Shown one piece after another: positions 18,547 to 27,066 of a stretch of 64,000 bases of DNA (position 1 is the first letter of the stretch; each line of letters begins with the position of its first letter). The notes beneath the pieces were generated by a model. It was not told where the DNA came from. It ran no database searches and worked only from the letters and a program-made list of their open reading frames with translations. The position numbers and the translations under genes were made by a program. Source of the stretch: Rhizobium mayense (GTDB taxonomy: Bacteria; Pseudomonadota; Alphaproteobacteria; Rhizobiales; Rhizobiaceae). The DNA lies in assembly GCF_030272705.1 (NCBI RefSeq), contig NZ_JARFYM010000025.1, positions 31,309-95,308 of the forward strand, written 5' to 3'.

Positions 18547-19497
18547 ATGGAACGCAAGAACAACAAAGTTATACTTGCAGCGATTGCTGCAGCTTCCCTA
18601 GCCTTTGGTCTGTCGTCAACGACAGTTTGCGCAGCTGCCGCCAGCGAGACTGCCCGCCCGGTCGTCAACCTGTTTGCGGATCCGCTATTCGACACAGTCA
18701 TCGATCTCGTTGCGCCAGCCGCCGCAAACGCGGTAAAGGTGATTGGGAGCGTCGACCTTGCTGCGCTCAGCCAGAGCCTCGCCGTCGAGCCCGCGGGCCT
18801 TCCGCATAATGATGAGGTCGTACTCGAGCCGGCACACCCTGCACAGCCGACCATCCCCCCAATGGGCGACTCGGTGTTCGGAACCGTCGCCATTCCCTTC
18901 AAACATCTTGCCGCGCTCGACAAATTCGCAGGCCCGCTCGCCGAGATCCGGTCCGGCAAAGCGCTCGATTGCGGCGCCGGCGGATGCGACGCAGCCTCAG
19001 CCGCCGTCGCGGCCGCCGAGACAAAGACTGCTGGCGCCTCTATCCGCGACCAAATCAACGCAATCAATTTTGCCGTCAATCATGCCATCCGCTACGCCAG
19101 CGACATGGATACCTATCATGTGACGGACTACTGGGCGAAGCCGAGCGAGGCGCTGTTGCATCAGCAGGGCGATTGCGAGGACTATGCCATATTAAAGATG
19201 GCGGCCCTCTACAAGGCGGGCATCGATCTCGACCAAATGGCGCTGGTCATCCTCTTTGACCAGCAGCGGCATTTCTACCACGCCGTCCTGTCGGTCTCGG
19301 TCAACGGCAACTATCTCATCCTCGACAACATGCGCGATGAGGTTTTGCCTGACAAGCGCATTGCAGAATACCTGCCGCTCTATTCGATCGTCGCCGGCCG
19401 CGGTTATCTGCACGGATCCCGCGATCCTCATGCTAAAGCGGTTGTCGCCGCAGTGCCGCTCGCCAAGGTGGCCCCTGGCGAAGGCGAGATCCACTGA
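18547..19497 (+). CDS. BTLCP-family periplasmic cysteine protease (LapG-like)
   Basis: This 316-residue protein has a signal peptide (residues 1 to about 35, ending in VCAAAAS) and a C-terminal bacterial transglutaminase-like cysteine proteinase domain. The catalytic triad is visible as Cys210 in QGDCEDYAILK, His245 in FYHAVLS and Asp260 in LILDNM. LapG, the best-known member, sits in the periplasm and clips the N-terminal retention module of LapA-type adhesins, releasing them from the cell under control of the c-di-GMP receptor LapD. Here the gene lies between the giant adhesin and its exporter, which strongly suggests the adhesin is the substrate. The linker between signal and catalytic domain is Ala/Pro-rich and longer than in Pseudomonas LapG. 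AGGGAG lies upstream of the ATG. Confidence 0.85.
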   Translation: MERKNNKVILAAIAAASLAFGLSSTTVCAAAASETARPVVNLFADPLFDTVIDLVAPAAANAVKVIGSVDLAALSQSLAVEPAGLPHNDEVVLEPAHPAQPTIPPMGDSVFGTVAIPFKHLAALDKFAGPLAEIRSGKALDCGAGGCDAASAAVAAAETKTAGASIRDQINAINFAVNHAIRYASDMDTYHVTDYWAKPSEALLHQQGDCEDYAILKMAALYKAGIDLDQMALVILFDQQRHFYHAVLSVSVNGNYLILDNMRDEVLPDKRIAEYLPLYSIVAGRGYLHGSRDPHAKAVVAAVPLAKVAPGEGEIH

Positions 19498-19559
19498 TCG
19501 GACTTGCCTTTTCGACACGTCCGGGGTGAACGTCGCGGATAACGAAAGCGGCGACATTC

Positions 19560-20213
19560 TCAGTAAACGGAAATATATCCGATCAGCATCGGCGCCTCGT
19601 GTGTCGGCGCCAGCGCCAGATTGATCTGGCCCGTCAGCGATTGCGAACCGAGGCTGATCTTGAAGCCGGTGTTCAGCGTCTTGCCGCGATTGGCCGACAG
19701 GACGGAGAGCACTTCCTCGACCTGCGTGTCGATAGAAAAGTGCAGGGTGCGCGCCGTCTGTTGGACGTCATCGATCAGCGGCAGGCGATGGCGCAGCATC
19801 TTCAGGAAGGCATCGTTGAAAAGCTTGACCCCGCGCTCCTGCGTCAACACCACCGCCGGCGTCGGCGACGCTTGAAGGACTGCCTTGAGATTGGTCAGCG
19901 ACGCGACATCCTCGATGGCGTCCAGACGGCTCAGCGCCCATTTGAAGCTTAGCACGCGCAACAAAGAGGCAAGATTGCCGGTTTCCGGCATGTTGGCCGC
20001 CGTGTGGTGAACGAGGTCGCCGATGCTGATGCCGCCGGCTTCGGACATGCGTCCGAGGCTGTCCCAATAGATCCGCTCCAGGCGAATGCCACGACGCTCG
20101 CCGCCGCCAGTCACGGCACGGAACCGCGGCTCCAGTTCATCGCCTTCGACAGACGGCAAGGCGTCGCTGCGGGCCATCGTCGTGACTTCGTCCTTTCCCG
20201 CTCCTTTGCGCAT
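19560..20213 (-). CDS. Ribbon-helix-helix / PAS-like regulatory protein
   Basis: This protein has about 217 residues. Its middle (about residues 30-90: GIRLERIYWDSLGRMSEAGG followed by ISIGDLVHHTAAN) matches the RHH_4 ribbon-helix-helix type found in alphaproteobacteria. The C-terminal 110 residues (TPAVVLTQERGVKLFNDAFL) look like a PAS-type sensory domain. The combination suggests a DNA-binding regulator with its own sensor. I use the ATG at 20213 (GAGG six bases upstream); a GTG at 20225 and an ATG at 20177 are alternatives. It is the last gene of the leftward tolC-ABC-HlyD-RHH operon and starts 9 bases after the HlyD stop. It converges on the protease gene, so it probably regulates, or is co-regulated with, the secretion system. 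Confidence 0.65.
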   Translation of the reverse strand: MRKGAGKDEVTTMARSDALPSVEGDELEPRFRAVTGGGERRGIRLERIYWDSLGRMSEAGGISIGDLVHHTAANMPETGNLASLLRVLSFKWALSRLDAIEDVASLTNLKAVLQASPTPAVVLTQERGVKLFNDAFLKMLRHRLPLIDDVQQTARTLHFSIDTQVEEVLSVLSANRGKTLNTGFKISLGSQSLTGQINLALAPTHEAPMLIGYISVY

Positions 20214-20221
20214 AGCCGCCC

Positions 20222-21523
20222 TCACCGTTCCGTCAGCGCTTCGGAGCGCGCCTTGTTGATCGGTTTCATCAGATAGGCGAGGATCGCTTTGCGGCCGGTC
20301 ATGATCTCGGCGGAAGCCACCATGCCCGGGATGATCGGATAGCGCTTGCCGTCGCGCTCCAGCTCCGACTTGTCGGTCTTGATGCGCACGAGGTAATAGG
20401 TTTCGTTCTTGTCCTTATCGACAAGGCTGTCGGCGGAGACGTTGACGACCGTACCGTCCAGCGCGCCGAAGATCGAGAAATCGTAGGCCGAAATCTTGAT
20501 GACCGCAGGCTGGCCGACGCGGACGAAGGCAACGTCGCGCGGTGAAATCTTCGCCTCGATCAACAGATTGTCGGCTGTCGGCACGACGCCGGCGATAACC
20601 TTACCGGCGTCGACATAGGCGCCGATGGTATTGACCTCCAGCGTATTGACGATGCCGTCGACAGGGGAACGGATATCCGTATGCTTGACCCGGTCGGATG
20701 CCCCGCGGATCGTCTCGTCGACGACCGACAGCTCCGACAGTGCCTGCCCCTTGTCGGTCAATGCCTGTTGGCGCAGCTGCAACCCGAGGTCGTTGACCTG
20801 TAGGTTAGCCTCCTTGACGGCCGCCTGCAGGCGATCCAGACTTTCGACGTAGACTTTAAGCTGACCCTGTAGGTCGACCAAGTCTCGCTGGACCTTCAGG
20901 ATTTCAGTTTCGGCGACCAGCTTCTTCTCGCCGAGCGGCTTCAGCAGATCATACTGCTTTTGGGCGCCGGCGATATTCTGCGTCAGGCGGTCTATGTTGG
21001 CATGGGCCTCGTCCAGCTCGTTCTGATGCTGCTTCAAACGCTGGTCGAGAACATCGAGCTTGTTCTGATAGGCGGCACGATCCGCCTCGAAAAGCTTTTC
21101 CTCGTTGTCGCAGACGTTCTTGGCGGTGGCCAGAATATCGGCGGGACAAATAAATTGCGCGTCGTAGGTGCCCGCCTCCTCCAAGGCGAGGCGCGCAACC
21201 TTGGCACCGAGAGCACGGGCCTTGGCCACCGACTCACCAAGCGTCGATTGCGTCGTGGTATTGTCGAGCTGGACCAGAAGATCGCCCTTACGGACGACTT
21301 GGCCGAGATTGACATTGATTTGCTGGACGATGCCGGGCTCGGACGACTGTACGATCTGCGTCTTCGATACCGGTATCACCTTCCCCTCGCCCCGTGCGAT
21401 CTCGTCGATATCGGCCAACGCCGCCCAAGCGATGAAAGCGGCAATCATCAAGGCGCAGATACCGAGGATCAGCCGGGCGAAAAGTGGAGGATTGTCGTGG
21501 ATATTGCGACGATGAGTCCGCAT
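20222..21523 (-). CDS. Type I secretion membrane fusion protein (HlyD/LapC family)
   Basis: This 433-residue periplasmic adaptor links the inner-membrane ABC exporter to the TolC-type channel. One N-terminal membrane segment (LILGICALMIAAFIAWAALA) is followed by a lipoyl-like half-motif (GEGKVIPVSKTQIVQSSEPG), a long coiled coil at about residues 90-270, the second half-motif (DIRSPVDGIVNTLEV) and a beta-barrel domain ending in IIPGMVASAEIMTGRKAI. These are the hallmarks of HlyD/EmrA proteins in T1SS. Its start overlaps the stop of the ABC gene by one base (TGATG), which implies translational coupling. Confidence 0.92.
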   Translation of the reverse strand: MRTHRRNIHDNPPLFARLILGICALMIAAFIAWAALADIDEIARGEGKVIPVSKTQIVQSSEPGIVQQINVNLGQVVRKGDLLVQLDNTTTQSTLGESVAKARALGAKVARLALEEAGTYDAQFICPADILATAKNVCDNEEKLFEADRAAYQNKLDVLDQRLKQHQNELDEAHANIDRLTQNIAGAQKQYDLLKPLGEKKLVAETEILKVQRDLVDLQGQLKVYVESLDRLQAAVKEANLQVNDLGLQLRQQALTDKGQALSELSVVDETIRGASDRVKHTDIRSPVDGIVNTLEVNTIGAYVDAGKVIAGVVPTADNLLIEAKISPRDVAFVRVGQPAVIKISAYDFSIFGALDGTVVNVSADSLVDKDKNETYYLVRIKTDKSELERDGKRYPIIPGMVASAEIMTGRKAILAYLMKPINKARSEALTER

Positions 21524-23676
21524 CAGGGCACCGCCTTGCGCTGCATCGCCTCGATGACGGCGTGCTTCGGTCCATCGGCAATGATGCGGCCCTTGTCGAT
21601 GACGATGAGCCGGTCGACCAGCTCCAACATGCTGTGGCGATGGGTCGCCACCATCAGCGTTGTTTCCGGACCAAACGCATTCGTTAGCTTGTTGATCAGA
21701 TGCCGTTCGCTCGCCAGATCCATCGCGCCCGAGGGCTCATCGAGGAAGACGATCTTCGGCCGGGTCAAGAGCAGGCGCGCGATGGTTAGTGCCTGCTTCT
21801 GGCCATTCGAAAGGTTCGCGCCGCGCTCGCCGACCGGCATGTCGAAACCGCGCGGATGGACGGCGACGAATTCCTCGACACCGGTCATCTGCGAGACGGC
21901 CAGCAGCTCTTCGTCGCTCGCATCAGCCCGCCCGAGCAGCAGATTTTCCTTCACTGTGCCGGAAAACAGGTCCGACGACTGACCGGCGACAGCCACGGCG
22001 GCGCGCACCTCTGCCATGTGATATTGACGGATATCGACCCCATCGATCAACACGCGGCCGCTGGCGGGTTGGAAGAGCCCGTCGAGCAACCGGCCGATCG
22101 TCGTCTTGCCTGAACCAATGCGGCCGATAATCCCGATCTTCTCGCCGGGCGTAACCGTGAAGGATAGTTGATTGATGACTGACTGGTCGGAACCCGGATA
22201 TTGGAAAGAGACGTTCTGGAAGCTGAATGCGCCGCTGCGGATCTGCCGGTTGACAAAGCCGACAGTCGACGGTCGGTCATCAGGCTGTTCCATGATCTTA
22301 TCGAGAATGCGCAGCGACATGGTGGCCTGGCGGAAGCGCGCCAATGTCATGGCGATCTGTCCGAAAGGCGCGCCGGCGCGGCTCGCCAGCATGACGGTGG
22401 CAACGATCGCGCCCATGGCAATTTTTCCATCGGCGAATTCATAGGTGCCCGCCACGACGATGAGGACGCTAACCATCTGTTGCAACAACATCGTCAAGTT
22501 GATGGCGTTCGACGAGATGTGCTTAATGTCCTCGCTGGTGCGGCTTGAATATTTCGTCAGCTCCTGCCAGCGGCGCAACATGGTCGCCTCGGCTCGAAGA
22601 CTCTTCAATGTCTCGATCGTCGAAATTGTCTCCACGAGCATCGACTGGCGACGCGATGCTTCATTCGTCGCAGTCGCCATGCGCTTGCCGATCTGCGCCT
22701 GAGCCACGAGCCCAATCACCACAGACAGAACGAAGGCGACGGCCGGAATAACCACCAGCCAGTCGGCGATCATGTAGATGACGATCAGGAAGATGACGAC
22801 GAAGAGGCTGTCGATCAGCACGCCGATGGTGTTCGAGGTGAAGAATTCGCGCACGAATTCATATTGCGTCACGCGGTTGGCATATTCGCCTGTCGACATC
22901 GGGCGGGACGCCAGCGTCGAGTTCAGGATCTTGTCGAAGATCAGTTGCGACAGACGCATGTCCGCCTTGCGGCCGGCATAGTCTATCAGCGACGCGCGGG
23001 CCGTCTTAAGGAGGAAATCGAAAAGATATGCCAGGGAAATGCCGGCGGTCAGCACCCAGAGCGTCGGGAACGCCTTGTTCGGCAGCACGCGGTCGTAGAC
23101 ATTCATGGTGAAAAGCGGTGACGCCAGCGCGATAATGTTGATAAATAGCGCCGCCAGCATGACGCGGGCATAGGTGCGCCAGTAGGGCACCAGCGTCGTC
23201 GCCAGCCAGTGACGCTTTTCTATCTCCACCGCATGACCGACGCGCGCTTCTTCCGAAGCATTCTGATAGAAGAGCGTGAAGGCAAAGGCGGCCTGCGGAT
23301 TGAGAGCGGCAAGCTCGTCCCGCGTCAGGTGGAGCGACGCTCCGGCCGTTGGCGCGATGTCGATGACGTAGGAGCCATTTTCGGCCATTTCGAGCAACGG
23401 GAGCACGCCGCCGCCGGCAAAGGCGACGATGGCGGGGCAGTCGAAATTACCCAGCCGGCAATCGCGTTCTTTGTGCTTCAGAACCTGCAAGCCGACGCGT
23501 TCCGACAGGCGCTCGACATCGTCCTGCTCCATGGCTTCCAGAACCTCGTCCGGAACGCCTGAAAACAGCACTGTATCCGAGCTCGGGCGGCCGTAAAACG
23601 CGGCGATCGATTTGAATGCCGACTTGAATGACCGCAGCGATACGCTCGCAGACACGTCAGGTGCCACGTTCAACAT
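21523..23676 (-). CDS. Type I secretion ABC transporter (LapB/LssB/HlyB family)
   Basis: This 717-residue exporter has three parts. The N-terminal 130 residues form a C39-like domain without the catalytic Cys, as in LapB/HlyB transporters of large non-leader substrates. Residues about 165-440 form a six-helix membrane domain (RVMLAALFINIIALASPLFT). The C-terminal ATPase has Walker A GRIGSGKTT, a variant signature NLSNGQKQAL in place of LSGGQ, Walker B KIVFLDEPSGAMD and the switch His in ATHRHS. LSNGQ is common in LapB/LssB proteins. It drives export of the adhesin together with the two flanking genes. Confidence 0.93.
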   Translation of the reverse strand: MLNVAPDVSASVSLRSFKSAFKSIAAFYGRPSSDTVLFSGVPDEVLEAMEQDDVERLSERVGLQVLKHKERDCRLGNFDCPAIVAFAGGGVLPLLEMAENGSYVIDIAPTAGASLHLTRDELAALNPQAAFAFTLFYQNASEEARVGHAVEIEKRHWLATTLVPYWRTYARVMLAALFINIIALASPLFTMNVYDRVLPNKAFPTLWVLTAGISLAYLFDFLLKTARASLIDYAGRKADMRLSQLIFDKILNSTLASRPMSTGEYANRVTQYEFVREFFTSNTIGVLIDSLFVVIFLIVIYMIADWLVVIPAVAFVLSVVIGLVAQAQIGKRMATATNEASRRQSMLVETISTIETLKSLRAEATMLRRWQELTKYSSRTSEDIKHISSNAINLTMLLQQMVSVLIVVAGTYEFADGKIAMGAIVATVMLASRAGAPFGQIAMTLARFRQATMSLRILDKIMEQPDDRPSTVGFVNRQIRSGAFSFQNVSFQYPGSDQSVINQLSFTVTPGEKIGIIGRIGSGKTTIGRLLDGLFQPASGRVLIDGVDIRQYHMAEVRAAVAVAGQSSDLFSGTVKENLLLGRADASDEELLAVSQMTGVEEFVAVHPRGFDMPVGERGANLSNGQKQALTIARLLLTRPKIVFLDEPSGAMDLASERHLINKLTNAFGPETTLMVATHRHSMLELVDRLIVIDKGRIIADGPKHAVIEAMQRKAVP

Positions 23677-23704
23677 GGAGTACTACCAATCTCAGTCCTA
23701 ACGA

Positions 23705-25141
23705 TTAACGAATCGGCTCGAGCAGATCCATCGGCAGGCCGGGCTTCTGGTGCGAGTCGTATCTGACATAACCGGGATCAGCCGTGTTCGACGACACCCC
23801 GAACTGATCGCGGGCATAAGGCGTCGCCTGCTCGACCGGCTTCAGCTTCATCGTCGACAACAAACTGCCCGATGCTGCGAGGATCTTGTATTCGGCAAAG
23901 AGCGAAGCGACATCCGCCGTCTTGGCCAAAACCTCGGTGTTGAAGCGGGTATTCTGGGCATCCAACAGATCGAGCAATGAGCGCTGACCGACCTTGAATT
24001 GGTCACGATAGGACGACACGAGCTGGGCGTTCGTCTTCTCTTGCCCATCCAAAATACGCGCCAGCTGGCCCTGATTGGTGCGCTCGCTCCAAGCGGAGCG
24101 AACCGACTGATCGACCTCGCGATAGCTCTGGCTCAATGCAAAACGCTGTTCGGTGGCGCGACGGACCAGTTCCTGCTGATGGGCAGTATCGATTCCGCCG
24201 TGATAGAGGTTCCATTTGGCGACGACACCGACCTGGACGTCGTTGGTGTTGCCCTTGTTGCCGTCAACATCATCACCAATGCGTGCACTGCCGACGAGGT
24301 CCAACTTCGGCAGGAAGGCAGCCTTGGAACCGCGGACATCGGCGTCAGCAGCGTTGACATCAGCTTTGGCCGAAGAAATCTGCGGATTATTTTTTTGGGC
24401 GATGAAGACGGCGTCATCCAGCGTCTTCGGCAGGTAATGCGCTACAGAGGCAGGACGTTGCGCATTGCTGATCGGCTCGCCGACGACTTGAAGGTAGCGG
24501 ATCTTGGTCGCATCCAGCTCCTGCTTGGCTTCCTGAAGGCGGGCATCTGCCGCTTGCAGGCGCTCGCGACCCTGAAAGCGATCGGCATCGGTAAGGGCAC
24601 CACCTTTGATGCTTTCCTCGATGTTGCCGACCATCTGCTTGTGGAAGGCGACGTTCCTTTCCGCCGCTGCGACGATTTCCGTCTGCAGCATATATTCGAG
24701 ATAATTCTGGGTCACTTCGAGCGCCAAGGCTTCCGAGCGCTGCTGGACGCGAAAGGATGCGCCGTCGACACGAGCCGCCTGCTTGTCCTTTTGTGCCTTG
24801 CGGTCACCGCCGTCAAACAACGTCTGCGTGATAGTCAAGCTTACGTCGGCCGGGTTCAGGTAATCCGTGCTACGTGACAGGGCTCCAGACGTGACGTCCG
24901 AAAGTCTACGGCGACCGTAACCCGACTCCAGATCGACGGAAGGCAAATAAAGCCCCCGCGCCTGGCGCAACTCGAACTCGGTCGCCTCCCGATTTTGGGC
25001 AGCCTCCATGATCTGCGGGTTGGTCTTCATTGTCTTGTCAATTGCCTGCTGCAGTGTCACGGCGTAAGCAGCGCTACTAAATAAAGAACTAATGGCTGCC
25101 GAAATCCCGATCGCTACAATCAATCGCTTTCTATAAGACAA
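23705..25141 (-). CDS. TolC-family outer membrane channel of the T1SS
   Basis: This 478-residue protein has a signal peptide (cleavage near AAYA-VTLQQA, about residue 28) and two long helical repeats of the outer membrane efflux protein family. Typical signatures are VTLQQAIDKTMKTNPQI near the start, LTDADRFQGRERLQAADARL in the first repeat and FKVGQRSLLDLLDAQNTRFN in the second. It starts at TTG 25141 with GGGGAAGGG seven bases upstream. It is the first gene of the secretion operon, 28 bases ahead of the ABC gene. The C-terminal extension after the last helix is short and ends in DLLEPIR. Confidence 0.92.
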   Translation of the reverse strand: MSYRKRLIVAIGISAAISSLFSSAAYAVTLQQAIDKTMKTNPQIMEAAQNREATEFELRQARGLYLPSVDLESGYGRRRLSDVTSGALSRSTDYLNPADVSLTITQTLFDGGDRKAQKDKQAARVDGASFRVQQRSEALALEVTQNYLEYMLQTEIVAAAERNVAFHKQMVGNIEESIKGGALTDADRFQGRERLQAADARLQEAKQELDATKIRYLQVVGEPISNAQRPASVAHYLPKTLDDAVFIAQKNNPQISSAKADVNAADADVRGSKAAFLPKLDLVGSARIGDDVDGNKGNTNDVQVGVVAKWNLYHGGIDTAHQQELVRRATEQRFALSQSYREVDQSVRSAWSERTNQGQLARILDGQEKTNAQLVSSYRDQFKVGQRSLLDLLDAQNTRFNTEVLAKTADVASLFAEYKILAASGSLLSTMKLKPVEQATPYARDQFGVSSNTADPGYVRYDSHQKPGLPMDLLEPIR

Positions 25142-25536
25142 AACTGTACCCTTCCCCTATAATAATACTTTGCTAATATGCGATCTAAAGCTTATCCAAC
25201 TATTAGGCTAGACGAAGTCATGTCTTCTTGCAAAGTAGATTCCAATTTATTCGTGTGAAGCAGTTAATATCGGGACACGCAAGCCTTACGGCTAACAATA
25301 TGTTGACCATTTTTGGTCTTTTCACAGCTGCAGCACGGATGTGTGGCCGATCCGACATACAATCGTCTCTTCATGCGAGCTAAGGGACGATGAATTCTAC
25401 TTAAAGCTGATTTTCCATTGTCTAGAAATATCTGGGGATGACAACTTTCCCGTGTGCAGCGACGCCATCGATTTCGATCAAACACATCGGACAGTCCGAC
25501 GAATCACCAAGCAGTCAGTGCGGTTGAGACTTTACA
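25142..25536. other. AT-rich spacer upstream of the T1SS operon
   Basis: The region should hold the promoter of the leftward tolC-like gene; TATAAT-like strings occur just upstream of its TTG start (25157-25170). No gene is seen on either strand until the AraC remnant begins. Confidence 0.45.
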
Positions 25537-25740
25537 ATGAAAACATGCTTCACGCAGATCGCCGGAATGCCTCCGATCGACTATATCAGCCGGTGGCGGA
25601 TGCTTTTGGGCAAAGACGCGCTCACCACATCGGATCTGTCGATGACGGAGATCACCCAACTGATCGACTTCCAATCTGTAAGCAGCTTCAGCACATGGTT
25701 CAATTGTGACGCGGTGACGCCTCCTTCGGCTTATTGCAAA
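25537..25740 (+). pseudogene. AraC-type regulator remnant (C-terminal HTH only)
   Basis: The frame reads AGMPPIDYISRWRMLLGKDA and, 22 residues on, FQSVSSFSTWF. This matches the second helix-turn-helix of AraC/XylS regulators (usual pattern GMPPxxYLxRWRMxxA ... GYQSxSAFSxAFxR). The sensor domain and first HTH are missing upstream, and the end is degenerate, so this is a relic rather than a working gene. Confidence 0.6.
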
Positions 25741-25972
25741 GAGCCGCCGGACTTAAAGGCCCGTCGTCAAAGCAATCTATTCCTAGGATGCCCAACTGCG
25801 AACGCCGGAAGGCCTGAGCCTTTGCAGTTTCCCGACCAAATGCTCCGCGCATCATGATGTTCAATTCGCCAGATTGAGAAAGCCCTTCCACCCGTCTTTG
25901 AGCGTTAACGTTTGATCAACCGAATGGCGCGAAAAGTTTCCGCCGAACACATATAGATATTTGAGGTTGCAA

Positions 25973-26692
25973 ATGGGCTGCGTCGCCATTCCTTCCTTTG
26001 ATTCATATCGAAGCCTTTCCGCCGTTCCGACGCAACGCATACTGAGAAACAACGTGGTGGTGGACCAACTGCACAAATCGGTGGGATTCAGGCACATCGC
26101 CGTCGCAGGCCTCGATATCGACGGCTATCACTTCGGGCACGGCCAGTCGAGCGAGACCTCTTTTCCCCCAGCCTATGTGGAGACGTACTTCGCCGAAGAG
26201 CTTCATCTTTCCGATCCGCTCGTAATATTGTCACAACGCCGGAACGCGGCGATGACTGAAGAAGAAGCGTTCGACACGATGGTAGCGCCGGCGCGGCTTG
26301 AGTACTTGCATCGTTCCTTTGATATCCGAAACCGCTTTCTGGTTCCCGTGTCGAGAGACGACCGTGTTTATGGAGGTGTTTGCTTCACAAGCGACCGTCC
26401 ATTTGCGGAAAGCGAGCGGCAGTTGCTGGCGTTCCTCGCCGAGCCGCTCCACAGATCTGTAACGAGGCCAGTGATGGACCGCTTCGCGGCGAGCACGTAC
26501 CGTCTTTCGGAAGGCGAGCTGCACTGCCTCGCGTTGGCGAGCAAAGGGCTGACCAGCGACGAAATCGCGGCCGCTTCCGAGTACCAAGCCGAAACGGTCA
26601 ACACCTATCTAAAGCGCGCAGTACACAAACTTGGCGCCAACAATCGCACGCATGCGATCGCTGAGGCGATCCGCCGGCAGATTATCAGCTAA
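25973..26692 (+). CDS. LuxR-type transcription regulator with autoinducer-binding-like domain
   Basis: This 239-residue protein has an N-terminal autoinducer-binding-like domain (about residues 15-160, with FPPAYVETYFAEELHLSDPL resembling the WxxxYxxxxYxxxDP pattern). It is followed by a C-terminal LuxR HTH (YRLSEGELHCLALASKGLTS, then VNTYLKRAVHKLGANNRTHA). The ATG at 25973 follows GAGG by six bases and is preferred over the TTG at 25961. No luxI-type synthase is present nearby, so it is a solo (orphan) regulator in this window. The canonical WxxxY tryptophan is replaced by Phe, and the ligand, if any, cannot be predicted. It is transcribed towards the chemoreceptor but 374 bases from it. Confidence 0.85.
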   Translation: MGCVAIPSFDSYRSLSAVPTQRILRNNVVVDQLHKSVGFRHIAVAGLDIDGYHFGHGQSSETSFPPAYVETYFAEELHLSDPLVILSQRRNAAMTEEEAFDTMVAPARLEYLHRSFDIRNRFLVPVSRDDRVYGGVCFTSDRPFAESERQLLAFLAEPLHRSVTRPVMDRFAASTYRLSEGELHCLALASKGLTSDEIAAASEYQAETVNTYLKRAVHKLGANNRTHAIAEAIRRQIIS

Positions 26693-27066
26693 AAACACGC
26701 AACGCGCGCTAACATGCGGCTTGAGATCAACATCTAATAGAATATCGACAAATTCCCAGTCGCAACTTGGGAAAAATCAAATACTTCCTGTTTTCTTTAT
26801 GGTTTTGAAACCATTGCGTCCCACTTTTGGGACAGCGAGGCGACGCGAAATTTCGTCCCAGCTGCCATGATGGCGGCGGCCTTCGCGACGCGGGTATCTC
26901 CGCATTAACAGCCAAGATTACTGCTACAGATGTCGTCCTACAAACCGTGCCGATGAACTGGCTATCTCGCTGCTGATTGCGGCGGTTGCCGCATGCCGAG
27001 GCGCGCGCATTGCAATAACGAGAGCGATTACAGCTCTTGAATGTAATCCTACTGTGAGGAAACGAT
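26693..27066. other. Spacer with two inverted repeats before the chemoreceptor gene
   Basis: No gene is visible. Two neighbouring inverted repeats stand out: ATGGTTT-TG-AAACCAT at 26799-26814 and GTCCCA-CTTT-TGGGAC at 26818-26833. They may be regulator-binding sites or end the luxR transcript; neither is followed by a clear T run. Confidence 0.45.

Noticed and set aside
25973..26692. Complete LuxI/LuxR quorum-sensing pair
   Set aside because: No acyl-homoserine-lactone synthase is present on either side, and the ligand-binding motif is not fully canonical.
26799..26833. Rho-independent terminator after the luxR gene
   Set aside because: Two inverted repeats are present but short, about 110 bases past the stop and without a T run; described only as inverted repeats.
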